Below, piece after piece: positions 1-7,653 of a DNA stretch of 51,706 nt. The stretch lies in the NCBI RefSeq assembly GCF_001423745.1, contig NZ_LMPC01000027.1, forward strand, positions 1 to 51,706. The letters are read 5' to 3'. Made by a program: the position numbers and the translations under genes. Each line of letters starts with the position of its first letter. The first letter of the stretch is position 1. The DNA is from Arthrobacter sp. Leaf337. GTDB taxonomy: Bacteria; Actinomycetota; Actinomycetes; Actinomycetales; Micrococcaceae. The notes under the pieces are model-generated. The model was given only the letters and a program-made list of their open reading frames with translations. It had not been told where the DNA came from and searched no databases.

Positions 1-40
1 CACGCTGGACCTCAGACAAAGAACTATATGCACGCATAAA

Positions 41-96
41 AACTGCTCCCCGGAAGTCGGAACTGAATTTCTCAGTCCAACTTCCGGGAAGCAGTT
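41..96. repeat. Imperfect long inverted repeat (hairpin)
   Basis: The left arm begins AACTGCTCCCCGGAAGT and the right arm is its near-perfect reverse complement ending in GGAAGCAGTT. The arms are about 25 nt, with a few mismatches and a short loop. It lies in the gap downstream of the phoX-like gene. It could be a bidirectional terminator or a copy of a dispersed palindromic element. No T-run follows closely, so termination is only a guess. Confidence 0.6.
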
Positions 97-116
97 CATC
101 CCGGCCGTGCGGCCGT

Positions 117-198
117 GGAAGTGAGAGAGCGTTCTGAAGAAACCCGCCAAAGGTGAGAGAGCGTCCCAAAAAAACCGGCAGGAAGTGAGAGAGCGTCC
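117..198. repeat. Three tandem copies of a 32-bp-period GTGAGAGAGCGT repeat
   Basis: The core GTGAGAGAGCGT starts at 121, 153 and 185, exactly 32 bp apart. Between cores lies a variable A-rich spacer ending in ACCCGCC or ACCGGCAGGAA. The third copy ends close to the 3' end of the phoX-like gene. The same three-copy arrangement occurs on the other side of that gene at 2401-2482. The function is unknown. Confidence 0.85.
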
Positions 199-221
199 GT
201 ACTGGATGGGGCCAGTCGGTC

Positions 222-2306
222 CTAGGCGTCCGTGCGGAAGACCTGGACCACGGAGGGGCGCGGGGCACGGACCTGGCCGCGCGCCGGCGTCGTGCCTGCC
301 GGAACGTAGTCCGGGAAGTACGAGTTGGGCGCGTCGAACGTCCCGTCCTCGCCCGGGTGCTGCACGGAGACGAAGACGGTGCGCTCGTCGTCGTGGATGA
401 TCGGTCCGCAGGTCTCGCCGTCGCGCGGCACGGCCAGGAACTGCTCCACCTTGCCGCGCTCAGCACCGTCGAGCGTGACCTTGAACAGGCCGTCCGCGCG
501 GCCGATGCCGGAGGGGGCGCCGTCGGTGGAGATCCAGAGGTTGCCCACGGAGTCGAACGCCAGGTTGTCCGGGCAGGAGATCGGCGAGACCTGGTCCACC
601 GGGAAGCCGGAGAAGTAGGTGACGTCGCCCTGGGCCGGATCGCCGCAGACCATCAGCAGGTTCCAGGTGAACTTGGTGGAGGTCTGGTCGCCGGTTTCGG
701 TGATCTCCACGATGTGGCCGTCGCGGTTGGCGTTGCGCGGGTTGATCTCGGTGGCGCCTTCCTTGCCCACCTTGCCGCGGTCGGAGTTGTTGGTGCAGGC
801 CACGTAGACCTTGCCGGTGTGCAGGCTGGGCTGGACATCCTCACAGCGGTCCATCTTGGTGGGGCCCACCTTGTCGGCGGCCAGGCGGGTGTAGACCAGC
901 ACCTCTTCCACGGACATGCCCGTCACCTTCGACACGCCGTTCTCAACCAGCGCCAGCCACTCGCCGGTGCCGTCGAACGAACCGTCGGACGGAACCGCTC
1001 CGGTGCCAGTGATCTCCGCGGCAGGCGAGTTGCCGGTGAACTTGGCGACGTACAGGTTGCCCGCGGACAGCAGAGTCATGTTGTGCTTGCGGTCGCCCTC
1101 GCGGTACTTGTCCTTGGAGACGAACTTGTAGAGGTAGTCGAAGCGCTCGTCGTCGCCCGAGTAAGCCACCACATGGCCGGACTCGGCCACGATCACGTTG
1201 GCGCCTTCGTGCTTGAAGCGGCCCAGCGAGGAGTGCTTCTTCGGGGTGGAGGTGGGGTCGAACGGGTCAACTTCCACGATCCAGCCGAAGCGGTTGGCCT
1301 CGTTTGCGTAGTCGGCGTTACGGGTGTCGAAGCGGGGATCGTCCAGTTCCCACTGGCGGGCCGTGGGCTTGTTCGTCAGGCCGTAGCGCTTGTCGTAATC
1401 GGACGTGCCCGGGGAGACGAAGTAGCCGTTGAAGTTCTCTTCGCCGGAGAGGATGGTGCCCCAGGGGGTGGTGCCGCCGGAACAGTTTCCCAGCGTGCCC
1501 TTGATCCAGCGGCCCGCATCATCGCCCTTGGTCTTGACCAGCGAAGAGCCCGCAACGGGACCCGTGAGTTCGTAGACCGTGCTGTTCAGGTAGCGGCGGT
1601 TGAGCCCGGCGCCCTTGACGTAGCTCCACGGCTGGTTCTTGTTCTTCCGCTCCAGCTCCACCACTGTGAGGCCGTGCGCGGCCTGGCCGACTTTCCGGAC
1701 GTCCGCGGCCGGCATGGTGGCCGGGAACATGATGCTCTCGTTGGTGTATTCGTGGTTCGCGAACAGCAGGGCGCGGCGGCCCTTGCTGCCGGAGATCTCC
1801 AGGATGTCCGAGTAGTCGTTGTTGTAGCCGAACTGCTGTTCCTGGGCGGCGGCCGTCTGGTTGTTGAGGTCGAAGTCCGGCGCGGTGTTGAAGATCGGGT
1901 CGCCCCAGCGGATGACCGGCTGCCAGGTGAACCCTGCGGGCACGGTCAGCTTGTCCACGTCCGCGGCGACGGACGGGATCGCGGTGAACTGCAGCTTGGA
2001 TACGCCGAAGCCGTCCTTTGCAGCGGCGGCGAGGCCCGTGCCGCCGTCGGCCACTGCAGTTCCGGCGGACGTTACTGCACTGCCGAGCACGACGGCGAGC
2101 GCGCCAGCGGCGCCGAAGCCGAGGGCGGCGCGGCGGGACATCGTGGCAGAGGCGATGTCGCGGAAGTAGCTGTTGGAGCTGGTGTTGCAGACCTCGCCCG
2201 AGCAGGCGTTGTCGCACTTCAGCGCACAGGTGACGGGGCTGCGCTTGCCTTTGGTGTGGCCGAGCATGGGTAGCAGGGCAAACTTACGTCCGGTCGTATC
2301 AGACAT
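222..2306 (-). CDS. PhoX-family (DUF839) phosphatase, Tat-exported
   Basis: A 694-aa protein of the PhoX/DUF839 family. Characterised members are secreted calcium- and iron-dependent alkaline phosphatases that release phosphate from organic phosphoesters. The start is the ATG giving MSDTTGRKFALLP, because the LLGHTKGKRS-like N-terminal region typical of the family follows and GGAAGG lies about 8 nt upstream. A longer open frame extends 127 codons further up but has repeat DNA and no family signature. A twin-arginine motif (SRRAALGFG) and hydrophobic stretch near residue 50 indicate Tat export of the folded enzyme. The catalytic region covers most of the rest, with segments such as WGTILSGEENFNGYF and an HEGAN motif. 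It stands alone, flanked on both sides by the same tandem repeats. Enzyme specificity is not shown by the sequence. Confidence 0.88.
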   Translation of the reverse strand: MSDTTGRKFALLPMLGHTKGKRSPVTCALKCDNACSGEVCNTSSNSYFRDIASATMSRRAALGFGAAGALAVVLGSAVTSAGTAVADGGTGLAAAAKDGFGVSKLQFTAIPSVAADVDKLTVPAGFTWQPVIRWGDPIFNTAPDFDLNNQTAAAQEQQFGYNNDYSDILEISGSKGRRALLFANHEYTNESIMFPATMPAADVRKVGQAAHGLTVVELERKNKNQPWSYVKGAGLNRRYLNSTVYELTGPVAGSSLVKTKGDDAGRWIKGTLGNCSGGTTPWGTILSGEENFNGYFVSPGTSDYDKRYGLTNKPTARQWELDDPRFDTRNADYANEANRFGWIVEVDPFDPTSTPKKHSSLGRFKHEGANVIVAESGHVVAYSGDDERFDYLYKFVSKDKYREGDRKHNMTLLSAGNLYVAKFTGNSPAAEITGTGAVPSDGSFDGTGEWLALVENGVSKVTGMSVEEVLVYTRLAADKVGPTKMDRCEDVQPSLHTGKVYVACTNNSDRGKVGKEGATEINPRNANRDGHIVEITETGDQTSTKFTWNLLMVCGDPAQGDVTYFSGFPVDQVSPISCPDNLAFDSVGNLWISTDGAPSGIGRADGLFKVTLDGAERGKVEQFLAVPRDGETCGPIIHDDERTVFVSVQHPGEDGTFDAPNSYFPDYVPAGTTPARGQVRAPRPSVVQVFRTDA

Positions 2307-2400
2307 GGGGGCCTTCCAAGGGATGTGATGCGGTCCCGCCCACCCTTCCAGCGGATCCCAACCGGCAGTTGTCAGACAGGTGAAGATCCGGTGAACAGGA

Positions 2401-2482
2401 AGGAGTGAGAGAGCGTCGCAGGAAAACCCGCGGGAAGTGAGAGAGCGTCGCAGGAAAACCGACAGGAAGTGAGAGAGCGTCC
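2401..2482. repeat. Second three-copy set of the 32-bp-period GTGAGAGAGCGT repeat
   Basis: Cores start at 2405, 2437 and 2469, again 32 bp apart. The spacer CGCAGGAAAACC is nearly identical in the first two copies. The set sits between the 3' end of menC and the 5' end of the phoX-like gene, in the same orientation as the set at 117-198. The phoX-like gene is therefore bracketed by direct copies. Confidence 0.85.
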
Positions 2483-2502
2483 GGGGTGGGGGAGCGGGGA
2501 GG

Positions 2503-3546
2503 TTACGGGCGGTCGCCTGCCGGGGATGCCAGCAGGGCGTGGACGCGGCGGAGGCGCTCCAGCCACCAGTCCCGGCGGTCCGGGGAAGCGGCGTATCGCT
2601 CCAGCAGCCCGGCGTCGGCGCCGACGTCGCGGACGCGGATGGCGCCGTCGTCGGCCACCAGCGGGTCCAGCGTGATGTCCTGCTCAAACAGTGACACCGT
2701 TCCCAGCCCGCACGCGTACGGCAGTTCGGGGAGCGCCGCCGCCAGGGCCAGCCCGGCGCGGATCCCCACCGAGGTGTCCAGCGCGGAACTGACGACGGCG
2801 GGCAGCCCTGCTTGGGCGACGATGTCCAGGGCGCGGCGCACTCCCCCGAGCGGCGCCACCTTCACCACGATCAGGTCGGCCGCGCCCGCCCGAGCCACAC
2901 GAAGGGGGTCGGATTCCTTCCGTACGCTTTCATCCGCGGCAATCAGCACGGGGATGCCGGCGGCCCGCAGCCGGCGGCGCACTTCGGCCAGGCCCTCGAT
3001 GTCCGGCACCGGCTGCTCGGCGTATTCAAGCCCGACGGCGGACAGCCGGGTCAGTGCCTCGACGGCGGCGGGCACGTCCCAGCCGCCGTTCGCGTCCACC
3101 CGGATGGCTGCGTCCGGGAGGGCGCTGCGGACGGCGGCAACCCGGGCGGCGTCGTCGTCGAGCGTCTGGCCTCGTTCGGCCACCTTGACCTTGACGGCGT
3201 CCACCCGGCCGAAGCGGGCCAGGACGTCCGGAACACGGTCCGAGGCAACGGCGGGAACGGTGGCGTTGACGGGAATCACGGAGCGGACGGGAGGCGGAAA
3301 CCCCTCCCAGCCGGCCTCGATGGCGGAGGCGAGCCAGGGGGCGGCTTCGTCGTCGTCGTATTCGGGAAAGGGGCAGAACTCCCCCCAGCCGAGCGGGCCG
3401 TCCAGCAGCAGGGCCTCGCGCCGGGTGATGCCCCTGAACTTCACGCGCATGGGCAGGCTCACCACATGTACGGACGCCGCAAGCTGCTCCAGCGAAGGCA
3501 AAGCCGGGAACGAATCAGGGAGCTGGCGTTTGGCGTCGGCGGGCAT
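2503..3546 (-). CDS. menC: o-Succinylbenzoate synthase (MenC)
   Basis: A 347-aa enolase-superfamily enzyme. MenC dehydrates SHCHC to o-succinylbenzoate in menaquinone synthesis, in the cytoplasm. Visible signature residues in the expected order are the KVK pair at 119-121, the metal ligands D151 (VDANGGWD), E177 (EQP) and D205 (ADES), and the second catalytic lysine K229 (VVKVAPLGG). The N-terminal capping domain shows WGEFCPFPEYDD, characteristic of actinobacterial MenC rather than other superfamily members. Length is normal. No other men gene is adjacent. The gene ends 20 bp from the repeat cluster upstream of the phoX-like gene, which shares its strand. Confidence 0.93.
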   Translation of the reverse strand: MPADAKRQLPDSFPALPSLEQLAASVHVVSLPMRVKFRGITRREALLLDGPLGWGEFCPFPEYDDDEAAPWLASAIEAGWEGFPPPVRSVIPVNATVPAVASDRVPDVLARFGRVDAVKVKVAERGQTLDDDAARVAAVRSALPDAAIRVDANGGWDVPAAVEALTRLSAVGLEYAEQPVPDIEGLAEVRRRLRAAGIPVLIAADESVRKESDPLRVARAGAADLIVVKVAPLGGVRRALDIVAQAGLPAVVSSALDTSVGIRAGLALAAALPELPYACGLGTVSLFEQDITLDPLVADDGAIRVRDVGADAGLLERYAASPDRRDWWLERLRRVHALLASPAGDRP

Positions 3547-3840
3547 GATTTCACTCTACCGGCCACGTCTGACGGTTATGGGGCCCGCGCTTTAAGCGCC
3601 TGGGCCAACAAGTCCTTGGTAGGGCCGACGGCGACTGGGGGCGAGCTTCACGTTTTATGAGACTCGTCGCCGCCGGCCCAGCTCAAGGAGCCCCGGGCAT
3701 GCATTCCCTGCGGTTAGCCGCCTGATCTGCTGCGGGGCGGCCGGTGTAAAACCCGGCCGTTAAGAAGATCGTAGGGATTGAATGCCGGGCCCACATGAGT
3801 GAGTGCTACTCGTTTTTGCCGGTGGATGGTACTCAAGGAA

Positions 3841-3878
3841 GCGGCCATCACGCGCCGCCAATAGCGCATGATGGCCGC
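3841..3878. repeat. Inverted repeat, 9-bp perfect arms
   Basis: GCGGCCATC at 3841-3849 pairs with GATGGCCGC at 3870-3878 across a 20-nt loop. It is not followed by a T-run. It could be a regulatory stem or a remnant of a dispersed element. Confidence 0.6.
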
Positions 3879-4067
3879 CTCCGGTGAGCGGCATCCAGTG
3901 GGTCGTTTGAGTGGGGCTACCGGTGCCCGCGGCCGTCATCATTGGCGCGGTCCAGCAGCTTGCAGATGTCCTTCGCGCGCCGGATGCTGTTGTGCTTAAG
4001 GGCCCGGGCCCGGAGACGTACTTCCCCCCGATAGCAGCGCCAGCGATAGAGTGGCGGGCATGGTTTT

Positions 4068-4116
4068 GCGGATGCCAATGCCCGTAGTGTCACCGTCCCG
4101 GGTCATTGGCATCCGC
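4068..4116. repeat. Long inverted repeat, 13-bp outer arms plus CCCG/CGGG
   Basis: GCGGATGCCAATG at 4068-4080 matches the reverse complement at 4104-4116. The pairing is extended inward by CCCG/CGGG with one unpaired base. The loop is about 14 nt. It lies roughly 200 bp before the PAP2 gene. The role is unknown. Confidence 0.75.
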
Positions 4117-4311
4117 TACGGCCGCCGGCTTAGTGCTGATCGGCTGACGCCCGCTACGTCCCAGCCTATGAAAAATGGCCGCCGCCCGGCACGAGTATTT
4201 GCTACCTGTTTTGGCGGCGGATTGTTGCCAGTGTCCGCGGCGGATACGGTGCTCTCCTCCCCCAATCCAGCACCGGTCTCCGGCCTGTTCCCAGCTTTCT
4301 GTGGGACGCTG

Positions 4312-5226
4312 ATGGTGATGAGTTCCCACCTTAAAGATTCCCGACGACGGCGGCCCGCCGGGCAGGTGCGTGGCGCCGTGGCGCTGGGTGCTCTGTGCAT
4401 CCTCGCGACGCTGGCCTGTGTGGCCGGCCTGATCGCGACGTACTACTTCTTCGTGCGGACCACCACGGGCCAGTACATTGACGAATCGGCGCTGGTGGAG
4501 GCCGTGGCCATCCACGGCCCTGCCGGGAAGGCCGCCACCCGGTTCCTGGACTGGCTGCCCACGGTGTCGCTGGTGGTGGGCGCCGTCGTCGTCCTCCTCG
4601 TCTCGGTGATCCGGAAGCGCTGGCGTGCCGCCGGCATTGCCGTTGCCGCGTGCATCGGGGCGAACATCGCCACGCAGGTCCTGAAGGCGCTGTTGCCGGA
4701 GCGGCCGTTCCGCGGCGTGGAGACCCTGGAGCTGAACTCGCTGCCGTCCGGCCACACCACGCTCGCTGCCTCCGCCGCTGCCGCGGTGTTCCTGATGGCC
4801 TCACCGCGGTGGCGGCCGTTCGCAGGATTTGCAGGCGGCAGCTTCGCGATCATTTCCGGAGTTTCCACCGTGGTGAACCAGTGGCACCGCCCGTCCGACG
4901 TGATTGCGGCCTTCCTGCTGGTGGGCGTATTCGTCATCCCGGCCGGCTGGCTCATCATCCGCACCGGGAACACCTGGAACGTGTGGGACGGCTTCGGCGG
5001 GCACTGGGCGTCCTCGCGCTGGTGGCTGCGGCTGCCGGCCCTGATCTGCCTGGTATTCGCCGCGGCCGCCGCCTTCCTGCTGACCCGCTACGTGCCCGGC
5101 GAGGGCGGCAGCGGCACGAGCTACTTCTGGGGCGGCATCTCGCTGGTCGTGGCGGCCGGCTACCTCGCCGCCGTGGCAACCACCGCCCTGTTTGCGTTTG
5201 CCGCGCGCCGCCCGGCGGGTGGCTGA
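4312..5226 (+). CDS. PAP2-superfamily membrane phosphatase
   Basis: A 304-aa membrane protein with about six hydrophobic segments. The PAP2 signature is present in order: KALLPERPF (K125...RP), SLPSGHTT (PSGH at 145-148), then S-T-V-V-N-Q-W-H192-RPSD196. Members dephosphorylate lipid phosphates such as undecaprenyl pyrophosphate or phosphatidate at the outer membrane face. The third motif normally begins Ser-Arg, and here the arginine is threonine (T186), which may alter catalysis. The start is uncertain between ATG 4312 and ATG 4318. GGGAC lies just upstream and the upstream frame has no family features. It is convergent with the gene that ends at 5235. Confidence 0.82.
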   Translation: MVMSSHLKDSRRRRPAGQVRGAVALGALCILATLACVAGLIATYYFFVRTTTGQYIDESALVEAVAIHGPAGKAATRFLDWLPTVSLVVGAVVVLLVSVIRKRWRAAGIAVAACIGANIATQVLKALLPERPFRGVETLELNSLPSGHTTLAASAAAAVFLMASPRWRPFAGFAGGSFAIISGVSTVVNQWHRPSDVIAAFLLVGVFVIPAGWLIIRTGNTWNVWDGFGGHWASSRWWLRLPALICLVFAAAAAFLLTRYVPGEGGSGTSYFWGGISLVVAAGYLAAVATTALFAFAARRPAGG

Positions 5227-5234
5227 CAGTCCGG

Positions 5235-6110
5235 CTACTCCAGGAACGAGGCGTTGAAGGAGTTCAGGTCCACCGGAATGCCGTTGAGGCTCTGCTCGAA
5301 CTTCTGCTGAATGCCGATCCGCATGGTGCTGGAGGTGTTCCAGCCGCCGTACTGCACCGGCGTAGGCGCGAGGTAGTCGGCCGTCCAGGTGGAGTAGTTA
5401 AGGTTGCTTGCAGTGTTGGTGTCCCAGAGCGGCACGTCGGCGAAGGCCGTGCTGCCGCCCATGAGGTCCGGCCACATGCCGCTGCCGCTGTAGATAACCG
5501 GCCGCACGCCCATGCTGCGGACGCCGTCCACCATCTCGCGGGTTACCGGAGGGCTGCCCGGCTCCACGTCCAGGGCGAAGAACTGAAGCTGGGCTGCATA
5601 CGGTCCCGCGGCGCTGATGCCGCCCCGCCAGCAGGAGGCGTCCCGCGTGTACACGGCAATTTTCAGGCCTGCGTCCAGCGCCATCTTCAGCTGGGCCTGG
5701 GTCCGGTACCAGGGGTCGCAAGTACCCCATGCGGTGGAGTGCATCACGTAAAGCCTGATCCCGGCGTCGTACGCTTTTTTGAACCAGGCGGGATCTGAGA
5801 TCGCGGCTGTCGTGTCCACTACCTTCACCGAAGGGCTGGTGGCGGGCGGGCGGACCTTGGCGGGCTGCATCTTCACCTCCTGGACTGAGTTCTTAAAGGC
5901 TGAGTCGTTACGCGCCGAAGCGGGCTGCAGCGCTGCCGCCTGGACTTCCGACGCCGGCGTGGCCGCGGCGGGGGCCGAAACCGGTGCCGCGGCGGGGGGC
6001 GTTCCGAGGCCCAGCAGGAGGGGCAGTGCCGCGAGGGCGGCAACAAGGTTGATCTGAAGCAAAACGATACTCCTGGGTCTGGCCGGCCCGGTTGGATCGG
6101 GGGCAGGCAT
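5235..6110 (-). CDS. Secreted GH25-like (glycoside hydrolase-like TIM-barrel) protein
   Basis: A 291-aa protein. A hydrophobic segment near residues 14-35, ending in an Ala/Pro-rich linker, looks like a signal peptide or anchor. The C-terminal domain (about 95-291) resembles GH25 lysozyme-like barrels. It begins VKVVDTTAAI, contains FFALDVEPG (a D-x-E pair where GH25 enzymes carry their catalytic acids), then PVIYSGSG, and ends with a VDLNSFNASFL strand. GH25 enzymes cleave peptidoglycan glycan strands, but many actinobacterial relatives are uncharacterised. No good ribosome site precedes the ATG, so the start could lie slightly downstream. The roughly 300-bp gap to the next gene (6111-6406) shows nothing else I can name. 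Confidence 0.7.
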   Translation of the reverse strand: MPAPDPTGPARPRSIVLLQINLVAALAALPLLLGLGTPPAAAPVSAPAAATPASEVQAAALQPASARNDSAFKNSVQEVKMQPAKVRPPATSPSVKVVDTTAAISDPAWFKKAYDAGIRLYVMHSTAWGTCDPWYRTQAQLKMALDAGLKIAVYTRDASCWRGGISAAGPYAAQLQFFALDVEPGSPPVTREMVDGVRSMGVRPVIYSGSGMWPDLMGGSTAFADVPLWDTNTASNLNYSTWTADYLAPTPVQYGGWNTSSTMRIGIQQKFEQSLNGIPVDLNSFNASFLE

Positions 6111-6406
6111 GGCGCAGCGAAGGCCGCGTTCGGGTGAGATGCGCAGTTGATCGAGCCCAGTTCCCGGTCAACCCATGGGACCGCGCACAAGGTGCGCCGA
6201 GGTCCGCCCCCTACTTTACGGATGTTGCAGCAGGTAGCGAAAAGCGGAAAAGAGAGTTGACCTGCCGGGTCCCTCATTGGTATAGGCCAGCGGAGTTCCG
6301 TCCCATTTACATTGCCGCCGGCGGGGGCCAGAATAAATCGCACAACAGCCTCCACTGGCTCAGCAGCGAGCTGACTTCCGTGCTGCTTAACCAGGGGGCT
6401 GATTTC

Positions 6407-7624
6407 ATGGCCGGCATCTACGATTCAAAACTCTCCACCCGCGTGGATTTCCCGGCCCGGGCCAGGGCGGTGGCGTCCATTCCATCCTTGCTGAGGGTGC
6501 AGGGATTCCTGGGCACCCATGCCCGCCGCCAGCATGACCCGGGAATCTGCGATTTCACTTTGGGCAATCCGCATCAGATGCCGCAGGAGGCGTATGTCTC
6601 GGCGTTGCGGGACCAGCTCGAACCCCGGAACGAAAGCTGGTTTGCCTACAAGACGAACGGCGCGGAGGCCCAGGTCGCCGCGGCCCAATCGCTGCGGCGT
6701 CTGCTCGAGATGCCGTTCGAGCCGGAGGACTTCCTGCTCACCACGGGCGGTTTCACGGCCATAGCCATGGCGTTGAAGGCCGTGGCCGATCCGGGCGACG
6801 AGGTGATTTACAGCCTGCCGCCGTGGTTCCTGTACGAACCGATCATTGTTGAGGCCGGGCTGGTGCCGGTCAAAGTGCACATCAACCCCGAGACGTTCGA
6901 CCTGGATCTGATGGCCATAGCCTCCGCCATTACGCCGCGGACCAGGGTGGTGATCGTCAATACGCCCAACAATCCCACGGGCCGGATCTACCCGGAGACG
7001 CTGCTGGTGAAGCTGGCCGCGATGCTGGAACTCGCCTCGGAGCGGAACGGGCGGCGGATCTATCTCCTGTCTGATGAGGCCTATAACCGGATTGTGTATG
7101 ACGGCGCCCGCTTCCACAGCCCGGCCGAGTTCTATCCGTACACGCTGCTGGCCTACTCCTACGGCAAGACGCACCTGGCACCCGGGGAGCGCGTGGGGTA
7201 CCTCGCTCTGCCGCCCACCATGCCGGACCGGGACGGCCTGCGCGAAATCCTGAGCGCCCTTCAGGTTGCCCTGGGGTGGATCTACCCCAACGCCCTGCTC
7301 CAGTACGCGTTGCCCGCGCTGGAGACGTTCACCATCGACGTCGCGCAGCTGCAGCGGAAGAGGGACCGGCTGTACCAGGAGCTGACCGGGATGGGCTACC
7401 AACTGCACCGGCCGGAGGGCTCGTTCTACCTCTTTGTGCACTCGCCGGTGGCCGATGACGAAGCGTTCACCGAGTCCCTGGCCGCCCGGAACGTCTATGT
7501 CCTGCCGGGGGTCCTGTTTGAAACACCGGGGTTCTTCAGGATCTCGCTGACCGCCAACGAGGACATGGTGGAACGCAGCCTGCCCGTGTTCGCAGAGGCC
7601 ATCCGGCTGGCGGAGGTTGGGTAG
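6407..7624 (+). CDS. Pyridoxal-phosphate aminotransferase, class I/II
   Basis: A 405-aa fold-type I PLP enzyme. Visible residues are NNPTG at 188-192, SDEAY with the PLP-pyridine aspartate D223 and Y226, and the Schiff-base lysine K254 in SYGKTHLAPGERVGY. Such enzymes move amino groups between amino acids and 2-oxoacids. The substrate cannot be read from sequence. The N-terminus is longer than usual and contains FTLGNPHQMPQEAY before the substrate-binding region. The start ATG is preceded by AGGGGG, and the open frame extending to 6092 lacks family similarity. It is convergent with the next gene and not in an obvious operon. Confidence 0.88.
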   Translation: MAGIYDSKLSTRVDFPARARAVASIPSLLRVQGFLGTHARRQHDPGICDFTLGNPHQMPQEAYVSALRDQLEPRNESWFAYKTNGAEAQVAAAQSLRRLLEMPFEPEDFLLTTGGFTAIAMALKAVADPGDEVIYSLPPWFLYEPIIVEAGLVPVKVHINPETFDLDLMAIASAITPRTRVVIVNTPNNPTGRIYPETLLVKLAAMLELASERNGRRIYLLSDEAYNRIVYDGARFHSPAEFYPYTLLAYSYGKTHLAPGERVGYLALPPTMPDRDGLREILSALQVALGWIYPNALLQYALPALETFTIDVAQLQRKRDRLYQELTGMGYQLHRPEGSFYLFVHSPVADDEAFTESLAARNVYVLPGVLFETPGFFRISLTANEDMVERSLPVFAEAIRLAEVG

Positions 7625-7653
7625 GGCGGAAGCAGAAGCGCGAGCCAGGGGCC

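Larger units (their letters stand above)
3547..4311. other. Palindrome-rich intergenic region without a convincing gene
   Basis: About 765 bp between the divergent menC and PAP2 genes. It holds a hairpin at 3738-3759 (CGGCCGG / CCGGCCG) and the two stronger inverted repeats listed separately. A minus-strand open stretch ending at 3917 reads LKHNSIRRAKDICKLLDRAND and looks protein-like. It has no clear start codon, so I do not call it a gene. The plus-strand open frame upstream of the PAP2 start has no family similarity. Confidence 0.55.

Noticed and set aside
357..2273. A 638-codon plus-strand open frame opposite the phoX-like gene
   Set aside because: It is the antisense reading of a high-GC gene, with Val/Gly/Ala-rich sequence and no recognisable domain. 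The phoX-like frame has clear family motifs and a ribosome site.
3760..3942. A 60-codon minus-strand open frame in the menC-PAP2 gap
   Set aside because: No ribosome site, odd composition, and it overlaps strong inverted repeats.
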